Notes: a model not told the origin generated them from the letters alone. A stretch of DNA of 64,000 bases from Crocinitomicaceae bacterium (GCA_018402525.1 JAGYIR010000010.1:434001-498000), one strand, 5' to 3'. Positions 16,691 through 26,174 are shown, counted from the stretch's first letter. Program-made: numbers and translations.

Positions 16691-17030
16691 TAGAATTCAG
16701 AAATGGCTTTATGATATCAAGATTGCTATCGACGAAATAGACTCTTTCTTTGTCGGTCAACCAATGATTTTTAGCAATTACCAAGACAATAAAATGCTGA
16801 AAAGAGCAATTGAAAGAGAACTTGAAATAATTGGTGAAGCGATCAATAGGATAGTAAAAAGCGATGAATCCTATATTGAAAAGATTACCGATTCTCTAAA
16901 TATTATTGGTTTAAGAAATCAAGTAATTCATGGATATGACAACATTTCTGATGAGAATATTTGGGCAATTTTAATAAATCATTTACCTCCTTTAAAAGGA
17001 GATATTATTCAGTTATTGAATGAAAATTGA
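16683..17030 (+). CDS. HEPN-domain RNase toxin (HepT-like, DUF86)
   Basis: A 115-residue all-alpha protein with the HEPN active-site motif RxxxxHxY seen as RNQVIHGYDNI (about 78-88). This is the RNase signature of HepT toxins. The N-terminal part (WLYDIKIAIDEIDSFF and KRAIERELEIIGEAINR) matches DUF86. It starts inside the end of the nucleotidyltransferase gene. Known pairs block translation by cleaving or affecting RNA when the antitoxin is lost, with roles in plasmid or phage stability. All key residues are present. Confidence 0.88.
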   Translation: MDDRIQKWLYDIKIAIDEIDSFFVGQPMIFSNYQDNKMLKRAIERELEIIGEAINRIVKSDESYIEKITDSLNIIGLRNQVIHGYDNISDENIWAILINHLPPLKGDIIQLLNEN

Positions 17031-17063
17031 ACTCGATATTGAGCTGTGCCTGTCGCGGTAATA

Positions 17064-17095
17064 GAGCCTGAGGTCCCTGAGTTCATCGAAGGGTC
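17064..17095. repeat. short interspersed repeat between HEPN and GLPGLI genes
   Basis: Read on the minus strand it starts GACCCTTCGATGAACTCAGG and ends CTCAGGCTC; this is a well-known dispersed sequence of Bacteroidota genomes. It lies 4 bp beyond the GLPGLI stop. Confidence 0.5.
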
Positions 17096-17099
17096 GAGA

Positions 17100-17837
17100 T
17101 TACAACCAACTAAACATCGCGTCCAAATCTTCCTTTTTCACCCATTGCCCCATTTTTTCTAGAAGTTGGACTTTCAACGCTTCCACAGTGTAGACATCTT
17201 TTTCTTTCGCCGTAATCGTATAAGCTAATTTGGCAGGAGGTGGAGCCAAGACCTGTACTTCCTTAGCGAAGTAAATGATACTTCCGTCTTCTGTTGCAAG
17301 TCCTAGCACAGCCCCTGGGAGACCGCTAAATCCTTCTGGTCCAATCGATGGTACTAAATCTGTCGAGAACCAAGCATAAACACGTGTAGAATCGTTCATT
17401 TCCCACATTGCTTTTCGACATAAATATCCAGCAATATTTCGTTTGTTTTCTGTGATTTTCCACGTTCTTTTCGTCAGTGAATCTTTGACAATGGTCTCTG
17501 TTCCCCACAAATCGAGTACTGCAATTTTTTGATCTGCCGCTGTGTTACTGTAGATTTTATTGTGCGTCGTTAGAAACTTCATAAACCCTTGTTCGGGCTC
17601 GTCACTTTCAATTGGAGTAAATGCAGAAAGTGAGTCGTTGAAAAACAATTCAAACTGCTCAATCTTCCATTTCACGTCCTCCTTAAGAAAGCGTTTTATT
17701 CGGTCATTTTCCTTGTAAAGTTTGTGCAAATTGGTTTTGCGTTCGAATACAATTCTACCCGATGTAATCTGCGCCATTGAAATAGCAGGAAATGCTACCA
17801 ACGCAATAATTGTCAATAAGTTCTTAATGCCAGCCAT
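17100..17837 (-). CDS. GLPGLI family exported protein
   Basis: A 245-residue protein. MAGIKNLLTIIALVAFPAISMAQ is a signal peptide. The family motif appears as GFSGLPGAVLGLATEDGS (GLPGLI is the usual form), after the conserved WFSTDLVPSIGPEG. The segment before it, RNIAGYLCRKAMWEMN, is also typical. It overlaps the upstream receptor gene by 14 bp, giving translational coupling. GLPGLI proteins almost always pair with a TonB-receptor-like barrel, as here. The joint function of such pairs is unknown. Confidence 0.9.
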   Translation of the reverse strand: MAGIKNLLTIIALVAFPAISMAQITSGRIVFERKTNLHKLYKENDRIKRFLKEDVKWKIEQFELFFNDSLSAFTPIESDEPEQGFMKFLTTHNKIYSNTAADQKIAVLDLWGTETIVKDSLTKRTWKITENKRNIAGYLCRKAMWEMNDSTRVYAWFSTDLVPSIGPEGFSGLPGAVLGLATEDGSIIYFAKEVQVLAPPPAKLAYTITAKEKDVYTVEALKVQLLEKMGQWVKKEDLDAMFSWL

Positions 17838-20598
17838 TGAAGTCTTCCTCTTTAGTTTTTCTATTATTAAATCGATACGTCACTTTCAGCAGAAAGTAAC
17901 GTGAAATAATGGTTGTTCTATTATCGGTAATGATGTTTCCATTTACTTGTCGTGCAGCGTTGATGTTCTGATTGAAAATATCATTTCCTTGAATTCCAAC
18001 TACTAAATTGCTCGTTTTTAAGAATGCCTTACTGAACTCAGCATTTAAAATGAAATATTCAATATTAAAGAATCCTTGTCCTTGTTGTGCATTCTTATAA
18101 TAGGTTCCTTCAACACCGATTTTAAAACCTAACGGCAACCTCCAGACAACATCGGCTCCGTACGCTTGGCTCGTATAGGGACTGTTTGAAGCTACGCTCA
18201 ATGAGCTTTTGGGATTGTTGTACGTATAACTACCATTCAATGTAACTTCAAGTGAATCCCATCTAAATTCAAGATCTGCTTGACCTGTGATTGCAAAATT
18301 GTCAGTAGTATTTTTTTCAGAATTGATGAAATTGTTAAAGCGTGTAAACGATGAATTCAAGTTCGGCTTTACAGTTATAATTCTTTTATAAATAGGGATT
18401 CCTGTACCTGCATACAAAACGGCATACATATTTCCATCGGTATTGACTGTTTGAGAGAATGTTCTTCCAAATTGATCAAAAACCGTGGAGCTAGCGAAGC
18501 CATCGTCCGTAACGTTGAACAAAGTTCCAGCATAAATGTATCTTCCAGACATTGCTTGCCATGTATTGAAATTCAAGCGAATGTCATGCGTGTAATTTGG
18601 CGTCAAATCTGGATTTCCTATCGCAATTCTATTTGGATTGGAGTTGTCGGGAACAGGCTGTAAATCATTGATCGAAGGTTGCACCGAATTTGTTGTATAA
18701 TTCAGCGAAAAACGGGTGCTTACGCTTGGCTTATACTCGTAAGTAAATCTTGGCAACACATTCGTAAAGTTTTGCGGTGTTTGAACATTGGTGATTAAAT
18801 TGTTGTTCGCAATGTCAATGTTTCGAACACGGGCTCCACCTTGGATGGTGTGCTTACTGGTTTGAAAAACCAATTCGAGACCACCTCTGTGCTGTTGACG
18901 TGTGCTTTCAAAGATATTTGACAAGTCAGATCGAAAACTAGAATACGTATTGTTGGCGAAATCATACGTCTCTCTGTTTTGTTTACTCAACCCGTATTCG
19001 TATAAATACTGAAATTCAAGGTTTAATTTTTTGGCAATTGGTTCAATGTAGGTGATTGTGGCATAATGATTAGAACCACTGTTATCGTTTATTTTGGATT
19101 GATCTACAATCGAATCGTAGAGTGGTGTAAAAATTCGCGTGGTTGTGTTTAGGTTGCCATTCGTTTTATTGTCCTGTATATCAACATCATATCGGACTTC
19201 TAATTCCCTTTTTTTCTTTTTGAATTTCCGGTTTAGTCTAGCCATACCACTCAGACCAATACCTTCTGATTTTGTTTTGTTCCCAATGGTAGTTTCCAAC
19301 GATTTGATTTGATCACCTGTAATAAAGGAGGTCATATCAGAATTGTCTTGGTTTTGAAAATCAAACGAAAGTGAAGGTCTGATTTCTATTGTGGTCATTG
19401 AATCAAGAGGCGCCGTAAAGTTAAAATTGATGTTGTGGGATTCATTTCGGGTCATGCTACGTGTAGAATCGTCTGTATAATACGTAGTATCGGTTAAGAA
19501 GTACTGAGATCTACTTGCCGATATTGCCTCCAGTTGTGTGTTGTAATACGAATAATTGAATCCAATCTTAGCCCCTTTATTTTTACCAATTTTATCACTG
19601 AAGTACACACCAGCTTTAAATGTTTGCGGAATACCGCTTTGATTTGTGGTATTATCTTCCCAAGGCATTGAGTTCGCTCCTCGTTCATTGTTCAAACCAA
19701 ATTTATTTAAATCGCCCCTTCCAAAACTTGAACGCGGGGTGTTCGTTGTTAAGGCAAAGACAGAAATTTTTTGTGCACCATCAAAACGATTTAAAAGCAG
19801 CTCGCCTTCATAGAATGGATTGGTGCCAAAAGTTCCATTGATCGGGGTCAATGCAAAGTCCGAAGCACCTGATATCCGACCGAAATAGCCCTTTTTTGCA
19901 TCATCTTTGAGTCGTAAATCCAGGACCTTAATTTTATCTTCGCTGCCTCCAATTCCTTGATCGTTTTCCTTCTCGTAAACCTCCACTGTTGAGATACCAT
20001 CGGCTCCAAGATTTTTAGTCGCAATGGTGGGGTCCGTTCCGAAGAACTCATCGCCGTCCACTAAGACTTGATCAATTGCCTGACCTTGGGAAGTGATTTT
20101 ACCATCCTTATCTACGCTAAGACCTGGAAGTTTTTTCAATAAATCTTCGACTACAGCACCTTCGGCGACTTGAAACGAATCGGCGATGTACACCAATGTG
20201 TCTCCACGGTAATAAATGGGGTTTCTGTTGGCATAAATGACGACTTCTTCAATTTCTTGCGCTTTAGAATTTAACCGAACATTTGGAATATCAATTTCCT
20301 TGTTATCCGCATGTCCGAACATGTAGTAAATTTTCTCGTCCAGTCCTGGGTGATCTATGATGAGTGAAAACGTGTCTATCTCAAAGCCTTTCAGTTCAAA
20401 TCTACCATCTGAACTGGTTCGGTCGAAGCCAAGTAAAACTGAATCTTTCATTCTTACTGCCATGACCATGGCGTTCATTACAGGCTTTATACCTGTGGTA
20501 TCATAAACGGTACCAGTGACTTTCATTTCTTGCGAAAACCCGAAAGCAGTGAACGCTAAAAATAATACGGTAACAAAGTGCTTAATGCTAAATTTCAT
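17824..20598 (-). CDS. TonB-receptor-like outer-membrane beta-barrel protein paired with GLPGLI
   Basis: A 924-residue protein: signal peptide MKFSIKHFVTVLFLAFTAFG, a carboxypeptidase-regulatory-like domain (about 25-115), then a plug with EGAVVEDLLKKLPGLSVDKDG and DEFFGTDPTIATKNLGAD, and a long barrel of outer_membrane_beta-barrel type. Last strands are aromatic and end in FNGWH, so this is not a perfect C-terminal Phe signal. The plug text LLKKLPG is the standard signature. It forms an operon with the GLPGLI gene through a 14-bp overlap. Substrate unknown. Confidence 0.88.
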   Translation of the reverse strand: MKFSIKHFVTVLFLAFTAFGFSQEMKVTGTVYDTTGIKPVMNAMVMAVRMKDSVLLGFDRTSSDGRFELKGFEIDTFSLIIDHPGLDEKIYYMFGHADNKEIDIPNVRLNSKAQEIEEVVIYANRNPIYYRGDTLVYIADSFQVAEGAVVEDLLKKLPGLSVDKDGKITSQGQAIDQVLVDGDEFFGTDPTIATKNLGADGISTVEVYEKENDQGIGGSEDKIKVLDLRLKDDAKKGYFGRISGASDFALTPINGTFGTNPFYEGELLLNRFDGAQKISVFALTTNTPRSSFGRGDLNKFGLNNERGANSMPWEDNTTNQSGIPQTFKAGVYFSDKIGKNKGAKIGFNYSYYNTQLEAISASRSQYFLTDTTYYTDDSTRSMTRNESHNINFNFTAPLDSMTTIEIRPSLSFDFQNQDNSDMTSFITGDQIKSLETTIGNKTKSEGIGLSGMARLNRKFKKKKRELEVRYDVDIQDNKTNGNLNTTTRIFTPLYDSIVDQSKINDNSGSNHYATITYIEPIAKKLNLEFQYLYEYGLSKQNRETYDFANNTYSSFRSDLSNIFESTRQQHRGGLELVFQTSKHTIQGGARVRNIDIANNNLITNVQTPQNFTNVLPRFTYEYKPSVSTRFSLNYTTNSVQPSINDLQPVPDNSNPNRIAIGNPDLTPNYTHDIRLNFNTWQAMSGRYIYAGTLFNVTDDGFASSTVFDQFGRTFSQTVNTDGNMYAVLYAGTGIPIYKRIITVKPNLNSSFTRFNNFINSEKNTTDNFAITGQADLEFRWDSLEVTLNGSYTYNNPKSSLSVASNSPYTSQAYGADVVWRLPLGFKIGVEGTYYKNAQQGQGFFNIEYFILNAEFSKAFLKTSNLVVGIQGNDIFNQNINAARQVNGNIITDNRTTIISRYFLLKVTYRFNNRKTKEEDFNGWH

Positions 20599-20721
20599 GC
20601 GTATAGAGTGTTTGGACTATAATTGTATGCAATAGTACGTGCAATTCGAATGTGGAAGTATGATTATATGTTAAATGGTTAAAAAGGAATAACAATGGTT
20701 TTCAATCCACCTTGAAGTACA

Positions 20722-21519
20722 TTATCTAATTTCGGCGTCTAGTAGAATTTGATAGACAAAGCCTTGTTCGTCACCCAATGTTTCAAAATTCACATTCAAA
20801 GGTTTTCCAATCATTTGGAGTTCGTTTTCTTGAAGCCTTTTGATCGTACTGGTCATCATTTGAACGACAAGGGATGAGGTGTAACCATTTTTTTTATTTT
20901 CGCCTACAACGATGTAGAGGTACGGATCTTCTTTCGCAAAACCACGAAAAGTCGTTGTATATTCATCGGTTTGATTTAACACACTTATGGCGCGATCCAT
21001 GCTACAATTGTGTTTTTCGGTTATGGTGAACGCTTCAAATTCCAATCCGTCTTCGTAGGTTGCTGTGCGAATTTTTGTAGCGATTGGCTTCTCACTTTTG
21101 TTGTAGTAGGTAATTCGCTCTGAGAATGACGCCGAATCACCTTTAGAATATTCGAACAACTCACGTGATGCGAATTTCTTTCCTTCAACCAGATAGAACG
21201 TGTTAGAACAAATACTTTGGGTGGCACTTAACGTGTACCTTTCGACAATTTTCACTGCGACATTGGTTGTGTCAAAAAACATTTCTACGTCTACAGATGC
21301 CCCATCTGGCCGTGAGTAGAACAAGCTACTAGCCTTGCCTAAATTTTCTTGTTGATCAATTTTTAGCATTCTATCTTCAAAAGCGACTTCGTCCTTGTTT
21401 GGAACATACGCCTCTGGTGTTTTAACTGCATCATTTTGATTATTGACCGTTTCACCACACGATGTCACCAAAAATAAGGCGATAAGTACACTGCTGAAAA
21501 TTTGAACTGAGTATTTCAT
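20722..21519 (-). CDS. exported lipoprotein of unknown function
   Basis: A 265-residue protein. MKYSVQIFSSVLIALFLVTSC is a lipoprotein signal with lipobox VTSC. The mature part is beta-rich and highly polar with repeated charge-rich segments (EAYVPNKDEVAFEDRMLKID, FYLVEGKKFASRELFEYSKG). There is a Cys near residue 100 (TQSICSNTF) and another at 171 (HNCSMDRA) that might pair. No family recognised. It is monocistronic, with its own -7 box, between a receptor gene and the initiator tRNA. Confidence 0.75.
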   Translation of the reverse strand: MKYSVQIFSSVLIALFLVTSCGETVNNQNDAVKTPEAYVPNKDEVAFEDRMLKIDQQENLGKASSLFYSRPDGASVDVEMFFDTTNVAVKIVERYTLSATQSICSNTFYLVEGKKFASRELFEYSKGDSASFSERITYYNKSEKPIATKIRTATYEDGLEFEAFTITEKHNCSMDRAISVLNQTDEYTTTFRGFAKEDPYLYIVVGENKKNGYTSSLVVQMMTSTIKRLQENELQMIGKPLNVNFETLGDEQGFVYQILLDAEIR

Positions 21520-21553
21520 AAGATCTGATTTGTAGTTAAAACCATGTTTTTGA

Positions 21554-21561
21554 CAAAAGTA
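21554..21561 (-). promoter_or_regulatory. -7 box of the 265-residue lipoprotein
   Basis: TACTTTTG on the minus strand, 34 nt upstream of the ATG. No -33 match at 19-20 bp. Confidence 0.4.
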
Positions 21562-21613
21562 ACAAGATTTAAGTGCTTGTTTTTAATTTTTCCATGATTT
21601 CTACTGCATTTGC

Positions 21614-21644
21614 TTTGCGAATCAATAAAGAATCCCTATCTTTG
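21614..21644 (+). promoter_or_regulatory. perfect Bacteroidota promoter of the initiator tRNA
   Basis: TTTG at 21614-21617 and TATCTTTG at 21637-21644, 19 bp apart, exact consensus. The tRNA begins 30 bp downstream. It serves as the reference promoter for judging the weaker -7 boxes in this window. Confidence 0.85.
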
Positions 21645-21674
21645 CACCGCTGTTAGTCTATTAACAGAATATAT

Positions 21675-21746
<72 letters not shown>

Positions 21747-21753
21747 CAACGAG

Positions 21754-21785
21754 AACCGTTGGAATTTATTCCAACGGTTTTTTTT
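21754..21785 (+). terminator. terminator of the initiator tRNA
   Basis: AACCGTTGGAA (21754-21764), loop TTTA, TTCCAACGGTT (21769-21779): a perfect 11-bp stem followed by six T. Confidence 0.92.
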
Positions 21786-21787
21786 AT

Positions 21788-21850
21788 GCTCAGAAGTCTG
21801 AGCTCGCTCAAGGTTCTGAGCATAAAAAAACCGCGAAGGCACGCAAGTGC
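21788..21850. repeat. hairpin repeat unit, copy 1
   Basis: Nested hairpin GCTCAGAA (21788-21795) with TTCTGAGC (21814-21821), and an inner TGAGC/GCTCA pair. It is followed by a run of seven A and a small stem GCAC-gcaa-GTGC (21839-21850). The 31-bp core recurs at 21920 with one difference. Confidence 0.7.
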
Positions 21851-21919
21851 TGTGGTTCGAGTTGTAAAGCCTACTCAATTCCAGTCCATTTTAATAGTCT
21901 GGCTAGTTTTCTAATTGGC

Positions 21920-21976
21920 CAGAAGTCTGAGCTCACTCAAGGTTCTGAGCGAAAAAAATCGAAAAGCACTTAGTGC
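21920..21976. repeat. hairpin repeat unit, copy 2
   Basis: 30 of 31 bases match copy 1 (21791-21821); G becomes A in the inner loop region. It is followed by GA7 and GCAC-tta-GTGC (21966-21976), the same order of parts as copy 1. The 240-bp gap between the tRNA and the next gene holds only these units and the terminator. Confidence 0.7.
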
Positions 21977-21986
21977 GACCTATTCT

Positions 21987-22508
21987 TTAGTCAGCTTTTC
22001 TCTCCAACAAAACTGTTTGTTGCATCACCGGCTTATAACTATCCACCTTAAACGTATCATCTTCGCTATAGACGGATTGTGTCGCGTTTTGCTTTGGTGC
22101 AATCATTAGATCGTATAACAGTGCGTTTTCTTGAATGCGCAACGTAGAAATATAAAATTGACCTTGGACCTCGTACATACCATACAAACATTCGTTGAGA
22201 TAAGTCATTTCCATTACGATGCCGTTTTGTTCGTCTAGTAGAAAATGCATGGACTGTCCAGTTATTGTCTTTTTTAGGAGATAATCTTTGGTGATATCAC
22301 CATAACGAGAACTTCGAAAAACCATTGTGTAGGTCCAGGAGGAATCAGGAATGAGTTCCTTGAAGGTAAAATCGACTTCTACAGTGTCGCGTTGGCTTTG
22401 GAGAGAAGAAATAATCATCTTTCCAGTATAGTTTCCTGTATAATCTTCTGGAAATTGTTGACTAAAACTCAGACTTGATACAAGAAGGAAGAAAATTAAC
22501 TGTTTCAC
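21987..22508 (-). CDS. exported protein of unknown function
   Basis: A 173-residue protein with a GTG start and signal peptide MKQLIFFLLVSSLSFSQQ. The mature part is a small beta-rich domain (YTGNYTGKMIISSLQSQRDT, FTFKELIPDSSWTYTMVFRS), consistent with a small beta-barrel or lipocalin-like fold, but I cannot assign a family. It is downstream of a lipoprotein gene and an EF-hand gene on the same strand with short gaps (27 and 9 bp), so it may be the last gene of a three-gene unit. Confidence 0.7.
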   Translation of the reverse strand: MKQLIFFLLVSSLSFSQQFPEDYTGNYTGKMIISSLQSQRDTVEVDFTFKELIPDSSWTYTMVFRSSRYGDITKDYLLKKTITGQSMHFLLDEQNGIVMEMTYLNECLYGMYEVQGQFYISTLRIQENALLYDLMIAPKQNATQSVYSEDDTFKVDSYKPVMQQTVLLERKAD

Positions 22509-22535
22509 GAAGAGTTGTTTAGTGAGTTATTATGT

Positions 22536-23165
22536 CTATTCTTCAATTATCAAAATGGAAGCAGAGCGGACAGTTGAATAGGATTCAATAATAGTTGTTG
22601 GCATCCCGATTTTGATTTTAATCCAATGTACTCCCGTAGGGGTTTTTACAGCGAAGAATCTAAAAGCGTCATCTAGTAATTCAGTTCGATTAATATCACT
22701 AGAAGGAATACCCATCGTTCCTTTATTGTGTTTGTGAAAAACAATCAATAGAGTATCACTGTAATTTAGCTGGTCATTTATTTCATCACCTAAGTTAAAC
22801 ACAGCGGGTTGTTTATACGAATTGTACAAGATGAGCGTATCATAAGTACCAGTAAAAACATCTACTATCCACGAAGTATCATGTTTTGTTTGAAAACATA
22901 CACTTGTGCCGTTGACACCTTGAATATATAACTCACTTTTTGACCCACTGGAACCAGAAACAGTGCCATCACCTGTAATTTCTACATCGGAGACGCCGTC
23001 TCCATTTAAGTCCATTGTATAGGGTAAACCAATATCCTGACTATATGCATCAACAACGATGTATTTGTTGATCACTTTTTTCTGTTCCTGCACTTGATCT
23101 TTGGAACAGGCTGTAAAAGCAAACACAATCAGCAGCGCTACTGCATATTTTATTAAATGGGACAT
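22536..23165 (-). CDS. exported lipoprotein of unknown function
   Basis: A 209-residue protein from the ATG at 23165; a TTG two codons upstream is less likely. MSHLIKYAVALLIVFAFTAC is a lipoprotein signal with lipobox FTAC. The first mature segment, IGLPYTMDLNGDGVSDVEITGDG, contains DLNGDGVSD, a calcium-type loop like those in FG-GAP or dockerin repeats. The remainder is beta-rich (YIQGVNGTSVCFQTKHDTSW). It follows the EF-hand gene by 9 bp, so both genes of this unit show calcium-loop-like motifs. Function unknown. Confidence 0.72.
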   Translation of the reverse strand: MSHLIKYAVALLIVFAFTACSKDQVQEQKKVINKYIVVDAYSQDIGLPYTMDLNGDGVSDVEITGDGTVSGSSGSKSELYIQGVNGTSVCFQTKHDTSWIVDVFTGTYDTLILYNSYKQPAVFNLGDEINDQLNYSDTLLIVFHKHNKGTMGIPSSDINRTELLDDAFRFFAVKTPTGVHWIKIKIGMPTTIIESYSTVRSASILIIEE

Positions 23166-23174
23166 AAACAAAGT

Positions 23175-23504
23175 TTACTGTCTAACATTCAGTTTCCCTG
23201 GTCTTTTTCGCAATGCTTCTGTGCTCCCTTGAAATTCTTCAGCGCTTATAAATCCGTTGCCGTCTTTGTCTAAAAGTTTGAACGTTTTTTCTACATCAAA
23301 TTCTTCGTAGTTTTCTTTCATACCCTCTAATTCAGCAAGAGAAATTCCGCCGTCTGAATTTAAATCTGCTGCTATAAAATCTTGTTCTAGACTGACAACT
23401 TCTACCTTACTTGGTGCGGCTGATCTGCTTTCTGCTTTCTTTTTTTCTTGAGCCATTGTTTGACTTGCAAACAATAAACTGACAGTAATCAATAGGTATT
23501 TCAT
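23175..23504 (-). CDS. exported EF-hand protein
   Basis: A 109-residue protein from the ATG at 23504, chosen because MKYLLITVSLLFASQTMAQ is a signal peptide; the upstream extension is not signal-like. Two EF-hand calcium loops follow: ADLNSDGGISLAELEG and LDKDGNGFISAEEFQG, both with D-x-[DN]-x-[DG]-G-x-I-x-x-x-E spacing. Between them is a charged helix. Such small periplasmic EF-hand proteins are common in Bacteroidota and presumably buffer or sense calcium. Next gene downstream is a lipoprotein with a DxNxDG loop. Confidence 0.82.
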   Translation of the reverse strand: MKYLLITVSLLFASQTMAQEKKKAESRSAAPSKVEVVSLEQDFIAADLNSDGGISLAELEGMKENYEEFDVEKTFKLLDKDGNGFISAEEFQGSTEALRKRPGKLNVRQ

Positions 23505-23541
23505 AATAGATATATTTGGTTTATTAGCAGCAAGATACAAA

Positions 23542-23576
23542 AAAAGCGCTATCCGACTTGGGCAGATAGCGCTTTT
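23542..23576 (-). terminator. terminator of the pyrophosphatase gene
   Basis: AAAAGCGCTATC (23542-23553) and GATAGCGCTTTT (23565-23576), a perfect 12-bp stem with an 11-nt loop. On the minus strand it is followed by T. It ends the gene at 23594. Confidence 0.88.
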
Positions 23577-23593
23577 CTCAATAGTAAATATAT

Positions 23594-26116
23594 TTAATGC
23601 ATTTGTGCACCGTGGTGTTCACCACATTCATTGTCTTTTTTGCTTGCACAACATTCTTTTCCAACAAACTTTCCATTTTCATCATAGTTTGCTAGGCATG
23701 CTGCCTTTTCCTCAGCTGAACAACCTTTCTCATCGCACATTGCTTCACATTCTTCTTTGGTCATTTCAGCACATTTTGACATGTCGCATTTACCGTTCTT
23801 TGAACAAGCAGATTTATCGCCTGCGCATTCTTTTTTAGAACCACATTTTGATTTATCGCCCGAACATTGTTTTTTGTCAGAACATTTTGTAGCACATGAT
23901 TTTTTGTCACCACACTCTTTCTTGCTTGAACATTCGGTTTTCGTTCCACACATTCCAGCGTGTGCTTCAGAACCATGGTGTCCATTCCCCAAAATTGGAG
24001 CGATAACCAAACCAACCAAACATGTTAATTTAATTAAGATGTTCATAGAAGGACCTGAAGTATCTTTAAATGGATCTCCAACAGTATCTCCAGTTACAGC
24101 TGCTTTATGGGCATCCGAACCTTTATAGGTCATTTCTCCATCGATCATAACACCAGCCTCGAATGATTTCTTAGCGTTGTCCCATGCACCACCAGCATTG
24201 TTCTGGAAGATAGCCCAAAGAACACCAGAAACAGTTACACCAGCCATGTAAGCACCTAATGCTTCAGCTCCCATTGCGAATCCAATGATGATTGGAGAAA
24301 CAATGGTGATGATTCCCGGCAACATCATTTCTTTCAATGCTGCTTTTGTCGAAATGTCTACACATTTTTCGTATTCTGGTTCAGCAGTACCTTCCATAAT
24401 TCCTGGAATTTCTTTGAACTGACGACGTACTTCTTTCACCATCGCCATGGCTGCTTTACCTACAGAACTCATCGCCATTGCTGAGAAAACAACTGGAATC
24501 ATACCACCTACGAAAAGCGCTGCCAATACTTTCGCTTTGAAAATATTAATTCCATCAATTCCTGTAAATGTTACGTAAGCCGCAAACAATGCCAATGCTG
24601 TTAATGCTGCAGAAGCAATTGCAAATCCTTTTCCAACGGCCGCTGTTGTGTTACCAACTGCATCCAAAATATCTGTTCTTTCGCGCACTTCAGGTTCTAA
24701 TTCTGACATTTCAGCAATACCACCTGCGTTATCTGCAATCGGTCCGAATGCATCAATTGCCAATTGCAAAGCGGTTGTCGCCATCATTGCCGAGGCAGCG
24801 ATAGAAACTCCGTAGAAACCTGCGCATGCATAAGCTCCCCAAATTGCTCCAGCGAACAAGATGATGGGTGCAAATGTCGACATCATCCCTAGAGACAATC
24901 CTGCGATAATATTTGTTGCTGCCCCAGTTGAAGAGTTTTTAATAATTCCCATCACAGGACGTTTACCCATTGCAGTATAATATTCCGTCAACATGGAGAT
25001 CAATCCACCTACAGCGAGACCAATCAATACAGCGTAAAATACACGAATATTTGTCACCATTTGATCACTTTCACCGAAAAATGACATGTTCATTTCTGTT
25101 GGCAACATCCATTGGATAATGAAGAAAGATGCAATTGCTGTTAAAATCAACGATCCCCAGTTACCAAGGTTAAACGCTCCTTGAACTTGCTTTTCTTTTG
25201 CGTCGTTGCTTTTGATTTTAATTACAAATGTTCCAACGATGGAGAATATCAATCCTACACCTGCAATCAATACAGGCAATAAAATTGGACCTAAACCACC
25301 AAATGCATCTGTGAAGGCTCCATCGCCTGACATATCTTTAATCAAATAATTTCCAAGTACCATTGCTGCAAGCATTGTTGCGACATACGAACCGAACAAA
25401 TCGGCACCCATACCAGCAACGTCACCTACGTTATCACCTACGTTATCTGCAATTGTCGCTGGATTACGCGGATCATCTTCTGGAATTCCAGCTTCAACTT
25501 TTCCAACAAGGTCAGCACCAACGTCAGCAGCTTTGGTATAAATACCACCACCTACACGTGCAAACAATGCGATACATTCAGCACCTAATGAGAAACCAGC
25601 CAATGTTTCAAGGATAACCTCCATTGATCCACCTTCTCCATTATTCAATAATAAAAAGATGAAAATTGAAGACAGACCGAACACAGCTAAACCTGCAACA
25701 CCAAGTCCCATGACAGTTCCACCTCTAAATGCCACTTTCATTGCTTGAGGTAAACTTGTTTTCGCTGCTTCAGCTGTACGAACGTTTGCTTTAGTGGCAA
25801 TGCGCATACCAATGTTTCCAGCAACTGCTGAAAATACTGCACCGATGACAAATGATACTACGATAAACATTCCAGCTGGTATCAATCCCGTTGCAGATAA
25901 AATTCCAAGTGCTGTCCCTGCAATAACAACGAACACTGCAAGCATTCGGTATTCCGCTTTCAAAAATGCCATTGCACCACTTGCAATGTATCCTGATAGC
26001 TTTTTCATTTTATCACTACCTACAGGTTGTTTCTTTACCCATGCCGAAAGAAAAAGCATATAGATTAATCCAATCAATCCAAAGATTGGTAATATATAAA
26101 TCAGATTTTGTTCCAT
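23594..26116 (-). CDS. hppA: K+-dependent membrane-bound pyrophosphatase with cysteine-rich tail
   Basis: An 840-residue integral membrane protein of about 16 helices that couples pyrophosphate hydrolysis to H+ or Na+ pumping. The substrate loops are intact: [20 protein letters not shown] and [18 protein letters not shown] (about 195-240). [10 protein letters not shown] near 488 has Ala where K+-independent enzymes have Lys, so the enzyme is K+-dependent. The core ends near residue 712 ([14 protein letters not shown]). A 128-residue extension follows with 18 Cys, many Lys and repeated KKxC/DKxxC spacing, and His at both ends; normal enzymes stop near residue 700-730. The ion pumped is not decided by what I can see. 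Own promoter and terminator. Confidence 0.93.
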   Translation of the reverse strand: MEQNLIYILPIFGLIGLIYMLFLSAWVKKQPVGSDKMKKLSGYIASGAMAFLKAEYRMLAVFVVIAGTALGILSATGLIPAGMFIVVSFVIGAVFSAVAGNIGMRIATKANVRTAEAAKTSLPQAMKVAFRGGTVMGLGVAGLAVFGLSSIFIFLLLNNGEGGSMEVILETLAGFSLGAECIALFARVGGGIYTKAADVGADLVGKVEAGIPEDDPRNPATIADNVGDNVGDVAGMGADLFGSYVATMLAAMVLGNYLIKDMSGDGAFTDAFGGLGPILLPVLIAGVGLIFSIVGTFVIKIKSNDAKEKQVQGAFNLGNWGSLILTAIASFFIIQWMLPTEMNMSFFGESDQMVTNIRVFYAVLIGLAVGGLISMLTEYYTAMGKRPVMGIIKNSSTGAATNIIAGLSLGMMSTFAPIILFAGAIWGAYACAGFYGVSIAASAMMATTALQLAIDAFGPIADNAGGIAEMSELEPEVRERTDILDAVGNTTAAVGKGFAIASAALTALALFAAYVTFTGIDGINIFKAKVLAALFVGGMIPVVFSAMAMSSVGKAAMAMVKEVRRQFKEIPGIMEGTAEPEYEKCVDISTKAALKEMMLPGIITIVSPIIIGFAMGAEALGAYMAGVTVSGVLWAIFQNNAGGAWDNAKKSFEAGVMIDGEMTYKGSDAHKAAVTGDTVGDPFKDTSGPSMNILIKLTCLVGLVIAPILGNGHHGSEAHAGMCGTKTECSSKKECGDKKSCATKCSDKKQCSGDKSKCGSKKECAGDKSACSKNGKCDMSKCAEMTKEECEAMCDEKGCSAEEKAACLANYDENGKFVGKECCASKKDNECGEHHGAQMH

Positions 26117-26143
26117 AATTCTTAGTTAAGTAATTTGAGGGTG

Positions 26144-26174
26144 CAAAAGTAGATTTTTATCGGAAATACTGCAA
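26144..26174 (-). promoter_or_regulatory. promoter of the pyrophosphatase gene
   Basis: On the minus strand TTG (26174-26172), 20 bp spacer and TACTTTTG (26151-26144), followed by a 27-nt leader. Confidence 0.65.

Noticed and set aside
21851-21865. tRNA remnant suggested by GGTTCGAGT
   Set aside because: The nine bases alone match a T-loop; flanking stems do not pair.
21788-21976. CRISPR array behind the tRNA
   Set aside because: Only two repeats, no third copy, no cas genes; units are palindromic hairpins.
23757-24128. 123-residue plus-strand ORF with His/Ser/Phe-rich translation opposite the Cys-rich tail
   Set aside because: It is the complement of the repeated Cys/Lys codons; no start context or family likeness.
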